Shown here: one piece after another, positions 9,106-16,243 of the stretch
How the letters are laid out: the number at the start of each line of letters is the position of its first letter
Numbering within the stretch: the first letter of the stretch is position 1
NCBI GenBank assembly: GCA_023128035.1
Contig: JAGMES010000064.1
Span: 1 to 24,386 of the forward strand
DNA: 24,386 nucleotides
Source: Halanaerobiales bacterium
Lineage (GTDB): Bacteria > Bacillota_F > Halanaerobiia > DY22613
Reading direction: 5' to 3'
Position numbers and translations under genes: made by a program
The notes under the pieces: generated by a model
Told to the model about the DNA's origin: nothing
What the model saw: the letters and a program-made list of their open reading frames with translations, nothing else
The model's database searches: none

Positions 9106-10476
9106 ATGAATTATGATATGATTGTGATAGGGGCTGGCCCTGGAGGATATGTTGCAGCCATTAGAGGAGCGCAGTTAGGTGCAAAAGTTGCTATTATCGA
9201 AAAAGATTCTCCAGGAGGAACCTGTTTGAATCGAGGCTGTATCCCGACAAAAGCTCTCGCTGCCAGTTCAGATTTACTTCGAAAGATAAAGAATGGCAAA
9301 CGATTTGGAATTAAAGTTGACAGTTATTCTGTTGATTTTGAACAGGTGATGGCTCATAAAGAACGGACGGTTAAACAGTTAGTTAAAGGAATAGAGTTTT
9401 TATTTAAAAAGAATAAGATAGATGTTTATAAAGGAACAGCGAAGATTTTAGATCTTACAACTGTGCAAATTACTGGTAAAGATGAAACACAAGAGATTAT
9501 GGGAGAAAATTTGATAATAGCTACTGGTTCTTCTGCAATTCATTTTCCTACCATGAATTATGATGGAGAACGAATTGTAACCAGTGATGAGATATTGAAT
9601 TTAAAGGAGATTCCGATAAGTTTACTGGTTGTAGGCGGTGGGGTTGTTGGCTCTGAGTTTGCTGGAATCTTTGCAGAGATGGGTAGTAAAGTTACAGTTG
9701 TTGATGTAATGCCAAGACTAATCCCCAATGAAGATGAAGAAGTGAGTAAAGAGTTAGAAAGACATTTTAAACGAGCAAAAATAAAGATTTACACAGAGAC
9801 AAGAATTGAAAGTATTGAACGAATCGAAGATGGAATCATTGCTAAGTTAGCTGATGGTTCGACTATCGAAGCTTCGATGGCACTTCTATCACTTGGTCGT
9901 AGACCATACATAACTGGGCTGGGATTGGAAGAGTTAGGAATTACATTAGAACGTGGTGCTGTGGCAATTAATGAATTTTTACAAACAAATATTTCTAATA
10001 TTTATGCGATTGGGGATGTGACGAATAAAGTTATGCTTGCACACGTTGCCTCAGCACAGGGAATTCAGGTAGCGGAAAATATATTTGGTGAAAAGAAATC
10101 GATGAGTTATGATGTTGTTCCAAGCTGCATTTTTACTCATCCAGAAATTGGCTCTGTTGGTCTGACAGAAGCAAATGCAATTGAGAAGGGAATGAATCCA
10201 AAAGTAGGGAAGTTCTTCTTTAAAGGAAATGGTAAAGCGCTGACCATCAATGAGCAAAATGGTTTTGTAAAGATTATTGCTGATGAGAAAGATGTAGTTG
10301 TGGGAGCGCAGGTTGTTGGGCCACATGCTTCAGATTTGATTCATGAGCTTACACTTGCTGTGCAGAATAAGCTGACAGTTCGTGCGATTACTTCGACTAT
10401 TCATGCTCATCCTACTTTAGCAGAAACTGTATTGGAGGCTGCGGAGGATGTGCATGGGAGAGCAATTCATAAGTAA
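9106..10476 (+). CDS. lpdA: Dihydrolipoyl dehydrogenase (glycine cleavage L protein)
   Basis: 456 aa, normal length. It reoxidises dihydrolipoyl-GcvH, passing electrons through FAD and a redox disulfide to NAD+. Visible are the FAD-binding IGAGPGGYVAAIRGAQLG, the redox-active pair in GGTCLNRGCIPTKA, the NAD-binding VVGGGVVGSEFAGIF, a second FAD motif IYAIGDV, and the C-terminal dimer-interface HAHPTLAETVLEAA with the active-site histidine. Start: the ATG eight bases after AGGAGGTGA; an in-frame GTG 48 bases upstream lies within lipM and is unlikely. It closes the glycine cleavage operon. Confidence 0.96.
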   Translation: MNYDMIVIGAGPGGYVAAIRGAQLGAKVAIIEKDSPGGTCLNRGCIPTKALAASSDLLRKIKNGKRFGIKVDSYSVDFEQVMAHKERTVKQLVKGIEFLFKKNKIDVYKGTAKILDLTTVQITGKDETQEIMGENLIIATGSSAIHFPTMNYDGERIVTSDEILNLKEIPISLLVVGGGVVGSEFAGIFAEMGSKVTVVDVMPRLIPNEDEEVSKELERHFKRAKIKIYTETRIESIERIEDGIIAKLADGSTIEASMALLSLGRRPYITGLGLEELGITLERGAVAINEFLQTNISNIYAIGDVTNKVMLAHVASAQGIQVAENIFGEKKSMSYDVVPSCIFTHPEIGSVGLTEANAIEKGMNPKVGKFFFKGNGKALTINEQNGFVKIIADEKDVVVGAQVVGPHASDLIHELTLAVQNKLTVRAITSTIHAHPTLAETVLEAAEDVHGRAIHK

Positions 10477-10724
10477 TGGTCTTTCAAGTTATATCTTTCT
10501 CAAAGAAAATCCATTATTTTATATTCTAAAAAGAAAAAATGCTTTAGATAACATTATAAAAACAATAACATTAAATGAGATCTAATTTTGGTGTATGTAC
10601 CCTTTGAAGAAAACATTTTATAATTAGTATTAAGCTACTTTAACTTGAGTTAATTCACTTTGAAGGGTGAAAATCATTTATTTTTAGAATAATCGCTGTA
10701 TTTAGATATTGACAAACTTTTGTT
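10477..10724 (+). other. Non-coding stretch after lpdA
   Basis: 248 AT-rich bases in which I see no gene, repeat or clear stem-loop close behind the lpdA stop. The long hairpin that may end the operon transcript follows at 10725. Confidence 0.5.
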
Positions 10725-10785
10725 CGCCTCAAAATCGAATTAGAGAGCCTATTTGCTACTCTAATTCGATTTATGAGGCGTTTTT
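10725..10785 (+). terminator. Long hairpin with T run, probable transcription terminator
   Basis: The left arm at 10725-10745 (begins CGCCTCAAAATCG) pairs with the right arm at 10759-10780 (ends CGATTTATGAGGCG). This gives about 21 base pairs with one bulged T, around a 13-base loop, then TTTTT. It is about 250 bases beyond lpdA. It may end the glycine cleavage transcript or that of a gene now lost. The stem is long for a simple terminator, so an origin from a small inverted repeat element is an alternative. Confidence 0.7.
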
Positions 10786-11334
10786 AAGTGTGGTAATTGA
10801 CAATCACATTTTTCTTATCAAAAATCTTTAGAAAAATCTAACCTTCCTATTCATCGGAATAGAATTTTGTACTACTCTAATCTAATTCTCAAAGTCTGGA
10901 TCGATATGTAGCTAAAACCACGTTGTGTGATCATTAGTTTTCAACTTCTTCTAGAATATCTATGAAGGATGTATTTATAATTTTAACAATGTTATCAATT
11001 GATTTCTTTTGAAGTTGTGTTGTTGTGTTAAGGAAGTGATTTTGATATTTAAAATTATATTAAATAGTAAAATTATAATAAAAATAAAGGAACTATAATT
11101 ATTTTGGCGAAATATGGGTTAGAGATTGTAGAGGATGGAGTTTTTTGACTGAAGTAAAAAAGAAGGTGTCTACGGATTTAGATGGGCTGGAATGACTATA
11201 ACTAATGTAAGGAATATGTAGGGGTTTTGACGAGAAATCTTTACTGCGTTTATTGAAGTTGACGAAATTGCAAGAATATTTAAAGATAACGTGTTTAATT
11301 ACTTACAATCAAAAAATTAACTTAGTATGTAAAC
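10786..11334. other. Gene-poor region with possible gene remnants
   Basis: About 550 bases without an intact gene. On the plus strand, short protein-like stretches appear in different frames: KKEGVYGFRWAGMTITNV at about 11159-11212, and an open stretch 11231-11320 that begins REIFTAFIEVDEIARIFKDN and ends in TAA. On the minus strand an open stretch from about 11050 to the stop at 10934 reads as an amphipathic helix-like segment ending in DILEEVEN. None has a start with a ribosome site. They could be chance AT-rich open frames or decayed genes; I do not recognise a family. Confidence 0.3.
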
Positions 11335-11363
11335 TTGTTTTAAAAAGCTAAAAATGTTAAAAT
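11335..11363 (+). promoter_or_regulatory. Candidate promoter for the deazapurine/peptide cluster
   Basis: TTGTTT (11335-11340) and TAAAAT (11358-11363) are separated by 17 bases, about 50 bases before the queC start and behind a gene-free region. The match to the housekeeping consensus is moderate, and AT-rich sequence gives such matches by chance. I see no preQ1-type riboswitch in front of queC. Confidence 0.35.
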
Positions 11364-11410
11364 ATTTATAGAAATGATTATAGAGTAAAGAAAATAAATG
11401 GAGGATTATC

Positions 11411-12112
11411 ATGAAGACACTAGTATTACTAAGTGGTGGGTTAGATAGCTTTATTGCTTCTGCTCTAGCTACCGAAAACAGCGAAGAAGTCTATGGTTTA
11501 ACTTTTAACTATCAACAGGTGAATATTAAAGAACTCGAGTATGCCAAAGATATTGCGAATTATTTTAAATTTAAAGATCATATTATTATGGATTTAGATT
11601 TTGGGGCGTGGAGAGATAAATATTTAAAAACCTCTCTAGTGAGGAATTCTGCTGGTGGGAAGAGTACATATGTTCCTGCGAGAAATCTGATATTTTTGTC
11701 CTATGCGGTTGGTATTGCTGATTCGATGGGACTAAATGCGATTGCAATAGGAGTTACAGCTGCTGACTATTCAGTTTCTGGCTTGAATAGGCAAGGGTAT
11801 CCGGATTGTCAACCGGAATTTTTAAAAGCACTTCAAGATGTAATTGACCAGATTTCATCTAAGCCAATTCAGATCTTTGCTCCGATTATAAATGCGACAA
11901 AAGATAAAATGATAGAATATGGAATTTTAAAAAATCTTGACTTTTCTAAGACTTGGTCTTGTTATACCAATCAGGTTCAACCGTGTGGAGAATGTTTAGC
12001 ATGCAAAAACAGAATAATGGGCTTCTACATGGCTGGAGTGAAAGACCCATTAGATTATGGGAGAGATTTTTTTGAACTAGGTGAGAGTATAAAAAAAGAG
12101 TGGCAGATATAA
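11411..12112 (+). CDS. queC: QueC-family 7-cyano-7-deazaguanine (preQ0) synthase
   Basis: 233 aa. QueC converts 7-carboxy-7-deazaguanine and ammonia to preQ0 with ATP, through an adenylated then an amide intermediate. Visible are the PP-loop SGGLDS (residues 8-13), TYVPARN (86-92), DYS...GYPDC, and a complete zinc site C184, C192, C195, C198 in WSCYTNQVQPCGECLACKNR. Oddity: residues 122-128 (VSGLNRQ) are inserted in the usual DYSGYPDC active-site segment. Start: ATG behind GGAGGATTATC. It is separated from queD, queE and folE by 7 kb of peptide-type genes, and the next gene follows within 14 bases. From memory, QueC relatives in antiphage systems (QatC, Cap9) act on proteins, so a peptide-conjugating role is conceivable; canonical preQ0 synthesis is equally compatible. 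Confidence 0.9.
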   Translation: MKTLVLLSGGLDSFIASALATENSEEVYGLTFNYQQVNIKELEYAKDIANYFKFKDHIIMDLDFGAWRDKYLKTSLVRNSAGGKSTYVPARNLIFLSYAVGIADSMGLNAIAIGVTAADYSVSGLNRQGYPDCQPEFLKALQDVIDQISSKPIQIFAPIINATKDKMIEYGILKNLDFSKTWSCYTNQVQPCGECLACKNRIMGFYMAGVKDPLDYGRDFFELGESIKKEWQI

Positions 12113-12125
12113 AGGAGTGACTCCA

Positions 12126-13394
12126 TTGGCTCAATCTTTGTATAACATACAATTTAAAGATTCTAACGGTCAGACAATAATTTATAACTGTTTGAATGAA
12201 AGATTTTTATCGATCGGTAAATACACACTAGAAACATTGCTAAATGATGCAACTGAGGAAGACCTACATAAATTATTAGAGTTGAATTACTTTATGGAAG
12301 ATGAAAAAAAGCAAGAAATAATTGAACGATATAAACGGATAAAGGAACAAAAGAAGAAGTTTTCTCTAGTTGTATCAGTTTGTGAAACGTGTAACTTGGC
12401 TTGCATCTATTGTTATCAGGCTTCAGATGGCCAAGATTCTCTTCAGGCGGCAATGTCTCCAGAAACGGAAGAACAGTTATTGAAATTTATTACGAAAATC
12501 ATTCAGGATTATGATCAGCTCCATATATGTTGGTTTGGTGGAGAACCATTAATTAATTTAAATCTAATTAAAAGGCTTACTGACCAAATTGAAGCGGCAG
12601 CGAAACTACATAACTGTCAAGTAACATATGAAATGATCTCCAATGGGTATATTTTTACGAAAGAGTTGGCAGAATATTTTACAAAATACGACTTTAATCG
12701 TGTACAGATTACTTTTGATGGAGATCAAGATGTTCATGATCAGTATCGTATAACCAAGGGGCGTAAAGGGACTTTCGAAAAGATTTTGCAGAATATTAGT
12801 CAAATATGTGAGTATATAAATGTGACCATTCGGATAAATGTTCAAAAGAATAATATCCAAAGTGTAAAAAAATTATTACATTGAATCAAGGATGAAGGAC
12901 TCTGTAAGAAAGTGATGGTTTATTTTGCTCCGATAGAGGATTACACCGAAAATTGTTCTTGTTCAGAAAATGTTTTGGATTATCCCGAATTTGCAAAGAT
13001 CCATCTAGAATTGGTTCAATATGCAAAACAACTAGGATTTTCTCAGAAAATGATTATCAGTTTCCCAAAATCAACTCATTGTGGAGTAAATGCAAACTCT
13101 GATCTTTTTATTAACTCTAAAGGGAACTTTTACAAATGTGAACATTTAATGTCTTTGGAAAGGGATTCAGTTGGAAATGTGTTTGATGGGATGCAAGAGG
13201 AAATGATTAAAAATTTTACTGCATATACACCATTTGATTATGAAGAATGTAGAGAGTGTGCATATCTTCCTAAATGTTGGGGAGGTTGTATGTTTAAACG
13301 AATTTATTTAAAACGCAATTGGTGTCCTTATTGGAAACATAGTTTTAAAGAATTAGCAAAAGAGGAATATAAAACATTGGAGGGTCAGCTATGA
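12126..13394 (+). pseudogene. Radical SAM/SPASM peptide maturase, interrupted by an in-frame TGA
   Basis: The frame from TTG 12126 (nine bases after AAGGAG; a GTG at 12117 overlaps that site) runs to TGA 13392-13394 except for a TGA at 12882-12884. Both halves are in the same frame, so this is a nonsense codon, not an indel. The first half (252 aa) has an N-terminal helical region of about 80 residues, then C89-xxx-C93-xx-C96 (ETCNLACIYCYQ) and WFGGEPL. The second half carries a full SPASM set, including CGVNANSDLFINSKGNFYKC and CRECAYLPKCWGGC (13248-13289). SPASM enzymes typically modify RiPP precursors or install protein cofactors. Here the likely substrate is the 33-residue peptide encoded at 16051. 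It overlaps the ABC ATPase gene by ATGA. If the TGA is real and not read through, the enzyme is dead in this strain. Confidence 0.82.
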
Positions 13395-14380
13395 TTGAAG
13401 TTAAAAATTTAAACAAAAATTATAAAATTCATGAAGGAAGATCTGGTCTTAAAGGTAGTATTGTTGACCTTTTTAAAAGAGAGTACAAGGTAAAAGAAGC
13501 TGTTAAAGATGTAAGTTTTTCGATACAAAAAGAAGAAATAGTCGGTTATATTGGAATGAATGGGGCAGGCAAATCAACTACAATAAAGATTTTGACTGGA
13601 ATTATGGCTCCCACTTCAGGCCAGGTGAAAGTAAATGGATTGGTACCATTTCATAATCGTCGCCAACACGCTTATAATATTGGAGTTGTCTTTGGGCAAA
13701 GAAGTCAATTGTGGTGGGATTTAGCTGTCGGTGAATCCTTTGAGTTATTAAGAAATATGTATGATGTACCAAAAGATCTATTTGATACGAATATGAAATG
13801 GATTAATGAGGTACTGAATTTTGAAATTCTTTTAAGGCAACAAGTAAGAAAACTAAGTCTAGGTCAAAGAATGTTATGTGATATTGTTGCAGCCTTTATT
13901 CATAATCCAGAAGTAATTTTTTTGGATGAACCGACTATTGGTTTAGATATTATGGTTAAAGAGCAAGTCCATACTTTTATTAGAGAAACCAATAAACGTT
14001 TTGGTACAACTTTTATTATTACTACCCATGATATTAATGATATTGAAAAACTATGTAATAGAATTTTGATCATTGATAAAGGTCAGCTGATTTTTAATGG
14101 TAAATTAGAAGAAATCTTCAAACAATATGGGAACCAAAACAAAATGATCTTTGAATCACAGTTCCAATTTTTAGATCGAAAGGTCAGTGATCTTTTACCT
14201 ACCGATTTAAACTGGGAGATAAATGATAAAACTTTAAAGGTTACATATGACCAAACCACAATCAGTTCAAAATCATTAATTGACAAAATATTTGCTAATT
14301 TTGATACCATTAAAGATGTGTCTATAGAGAAATCTTCATTGGAATATATTGTAAAGAAAATCTATGAAGCTCGAGCTTGA
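13391..14380 (+). CDS. ABC-2 type exporter, ATP-binding subunit
   Basis: 329 aa. It has all ATPase motifs: Walker A GMNGAGKST (from residue 55), Q-loop VVFGQRSQLWW (about 99-109), signature LSLGQ (155-159), Walker B VIFLDEPTIGLD (175-186) and the H-loop TTHD (His213). About 90 further residues follow the nucleotide-binding domain. The N-terminal insertion before the Walker A motif (GSIVDLFKREYKVKEAVKDVSF) and the two partner permeases match the COG4586-type ATPase group of ABC-2 exporters. It would power export of the cluster's product. The substrate is inferred from position only. Confidence 0.9.
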   Translation: MIEVKNLNKNYKIHEGRSGLKGSIVDLFKREYKVKEAVKDVSFSIQKEEIVGYIGMNGAGKSTTIKILTGIMAPTSGQVKVNGLVPFHNRRQHAYNIGVVFGQRSQLWWDLAVGESFELLRNMYDVPKDLFDTNMKWINEVLNFEILLRQQVRKLSLGQRMLCDIVAAFIHNPEVIFLDEPTIGLDIMVKEQVHTFIRETNKRFGTTFIITTHDINDIEKLCNRILIIDKGQLIFNGKLEEIFKQYGNQNKMIFESQFQFLDRKVSDLLPTDLNWEINDKTLKVTYDQTTISSKSLIDKIFANFDTIKDVSIEKSSLEYIVKKIYEARA

Positions 14381-14406
14381 AATACATTTTATAAGGAGAA
14401 ATTTGT

Positions 14407-15207
14407 ATGAAAAAATATTTTCTGAAACGATTAAGTGTTGCAAAAATGTCTTTCTTGGAGATCATGGCTTTTAGAATAAGTATTTTTTCAATCTTCATCT
14501 CCACGGTTTTCGTATTGTTTTTAAGTTATTTTCTGTGGACAGGAATTTATAGTCAAAATAATGTCTTGGAGACTTATTCTTTAAAGGAAATGATTACATA
14601 CATTCTGTTTGCCAATTTGATGAACGCTGTTTTAAATACGCCTAGACGTGTACCATTAAATATCTCTAGTGAGGTTCGAAGTGGCAAAGTCGCTCATAAA
14701 CTTATTAAACCTTTGACCTATTATGAGTATAATTTTTGGTATTGCTTTGGACGGGGCTTATACTTCTTTTTGGTAATTACATTGCCTTTGGGAATTATAA
14801 CTTTTTTTATCTTAGATGTTGTACCACCACTAGACTGGGTTAATTTGGTCGCATTTATTGTCAGTTTCTTTTTAGGTTTCTTGGTGGAGATTGGTATCAG
14901 TATGTTGTTGGCAGGGGTTATTTTCTGGACTGTTCAAAGTAATGGGATTTTACGTGTTAACGGTTTTTTTGCATATCTTTTTTCGGGGCGCTTAATTCCT
15001 TTGGTATTTTTCCCCCTTTGGTTGAGCAAGATTGCATATATGCTGCCTTACCATAGTGTTGTTTCCATTCCAATTAGGATTTATTTAGGAAAAGGTTACT
15101 TAGGTATGCAATTAGCAACACAATTGTTCTGGGTACTAGTTTTACTAACGGTAGGTAACTGGTTATTTAAAAAAGCCTATAATAGATTGGAAGTGGTTGG
15201 AGGATGA
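14407..15207 (+). CDS. ABC-2 type exporter, permease subunit 1
   Basis: 266 aa, very hydrophobic, with about six membrane spans (roughly residues 23-45, 62-77, 117-137, 143-175, 196-210 and 236-255). The cytoplasmic motif RSGKVAHKLIKPLTYYEYNF after the second span is typical of the ABC2_membrane_6 (COG4587/COG3694) permeases that come as a pair with a COG4586-type ATPase. Start: ATG behind AAGGAGAAATTTGT, 26 bases after the ATPase gene. Overlaps the second permease by ATGA. Confidence 0.87.
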   Translation: MKKYFLKRLSVAKMSFLEIMAFRISIFSIFISTVFVLFLSYFLWTGIYSQNNVLETYSLKEMITYILFANLMNAVLNTPRRVPLNISSEVRSGKVAHKLIKPLTYYEYNFWYCFGRGLYFFLVITLPLGIITFFILDVVPPLDWVNLVAFIVSFFLGFLVEIGISMLLAGVIFWTVQSNGILRVNGFFAYLFSGRLIPLVFFPLWLSKIAYMLPYHSVVSIPIRIYLGKGYLGMQLATQLFWVLVLLTVGNWLFKKAYNRLEVVGG

Positions 15208-16001
15208 TCAAGAAATATTTTAAGTTATATAGTTTATATTTATCTCAGTACTTTAAGACCCGTTTAAATTATCGTAAAGACTTTCTCATTTCCTTATTCA
15301 TGGAAATGCTTAGTAAGATATCGACACTATTGTTTATTACGATTATTTTTAGCCATATCCCTAATTTACAAGGCTGGAATATCCATCAAGTACTGATTAT
15401 CTATGGATTGGCATTGACCTGTCGTGGTTTCTATTTTACCTTTTTTGGTCGATTAGAGGATCTGGGTTCAGAGTTTATTATTGAGGGTAATTTGGATCGT
15501 CTAATGGTTCGACCAGTAAATCCACTGTTTTTGTTGATTGCTGATCGGATTTATGAAAATCAGTTAACCGAGGTATTATTGGGAATTGTGGCGATCATTG
15601 TTGGATTGGTGAATGTAAAGATAACTATCACCTTTGGAGTGATTTTAACTTTGTGCTTTAGTATTGTTAATGGTGTTCTGCTCTATTTTGGATTTTTTTT
15701 ATTAATCAACTCAATTTCTTTTTGGTTTCATAACCGTTTCAGTTTAATGTGGACCTTTATGGAGTTAAGTGATTTCGTTCAATATCCTGTAACAGTTTTT
15801 AATCCAACTTTACGGTTTATTTTAACTTGGATTATTCCTTTTGCTTTAACATCTTATTTTCCAGCCATTTTGATTTTAGATCAGTTTAAGTCCTATCATT
15901 GGATCGCTTATACAAGCCCGATTATTACTCTTATCTTTTTGATGCTGGGTTATAAGGTCTGGAGTTCCGGATTATATAGGTATGAGAGTACAGGAAGCTA
16001 A
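15204..16001 (+). CDS. ABC-2 type exporter, permease subunit 2
   Basis: 265 aa, hydrophobic, with about six spans. It carries the paired-permease motif EGNLDRLMVRPVNPLFLLIADRI near residues 97-119, the counterpart of the motif in the preceding protein. It is paralogous in layout, not a duplicate in sequence. The gene is translationally coupled to permease 1 and lies 49 bases ahead of the small peptide gene, so exporter and peptide may share a transcript. Confidence 0.87.
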   Translation: MIKKYFKLYSLYLSQYFKTRLNYRKDFLISLFMEMLSKISTLLFITIIFSHIPNLQGWNIHQVLIIYGLALTCRGFYFTFFGRLEDLGSEFIIEGNLDRLMVRPVNPLFLLIADRIYENQLTEVLLGIVAIIVGLVNVKITITFGVILTLCFSIVNGVLLYFGFFLLINSISFWFHNRFSLMWTFMELSDFVQYPVTVFNPTLRFILTWIIPFALTSYFPAILILDQFKSYHWIAYTSPIITLIFLMLGYKVWSSGLYRYESTGS

Positions 16002-16050
16002 ATTTATTTACACGTATTAGAACAATTACTCTAGGAAAGGAGGTGTAATT

Positions 16051-16152
16051 ATGGTTAAGTGGGAATCCATCAAGGAAGTAAAGAACGTTAAAGCGGTTCT
16101 GGAAGAAAATCCAGAAATGGCATGTATGATGAGCCGTAAACATGCAACGTAG
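16051..16152 (+). CDS. Small peptide, candidate RiPP precursor (33 aa)
   Basis: A 33-residue frame with the strongest ribosome site of the cluster (AAAGGAGGTG, 16036-16045) six bases... from the ATG at ideal spacing. It starts MVKWESIKEVKNVKAVLE, a charged, helix-prone stretch suited to a leader, and ends ENPEMACMMSRKHAT, which would hold the core. Modifiable residues there are Cys25, Met26, Met27, Ser28, Arg29, Lys30, His31 and Thr33. It lies between the exporter genes and further modifying enzymes and is followed after 30 bases by a strong hairpin, a layout that gives excess precursor over enzymes. There is no family match I recognise and no double-glycine cleavage site. Precursor status is inferred from size, position, ribosome site and terminator. 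Confidence 0.78.
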   Translation: MVKWESIKEVKNVKAVLEENPEMACMMSRKHAT

Positions 16153-16182
16153 TAATGCAATTTTGACATAGTTAGCATGGAT

Positions 16183-16222
16183 AGGTTTAAGCAAGGTGAG
16201 GGCCTTGCTTAAACCTAATTTT
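16183..16222 (+). terminator. Strong stem-loop terminator/attenuator after the small peptide gene
   Basis: A perfect 14-bp stem AGGTTTAAGCAAGG (16183-16196) / CCTTGCTTAAACCT (16203-16216) with a 6-base loop is followed by AATTTTT. Placed between the peptide gene and its downstream enzymes, it would let most transcripts stop after the peptide while some read on. Such attenuation is common behind RiPP precursor genes. Confidence 0.87.
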
Positions 16223-16243
16223 TAATGTGAAAGAAGGTCTTGT

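Noticed and set aside
10934..11050. Minus-strand open stretch as a real small gene
   Set aside because: It has no start codon with a ribosome site and no recognisable family; AT-rich sequence can give such a stretch by chance. It is kept only as a possible remnant.
12882..12884. TGA in the SPASM radical SAM gene as a selenocysteine codon
   Set aside because: I see no convincing hairpin directly after the codon, the position is a helix outside any cysteine motif, and a second gene in the cluster has a TAA lesion that selenocysteine cannot explain.
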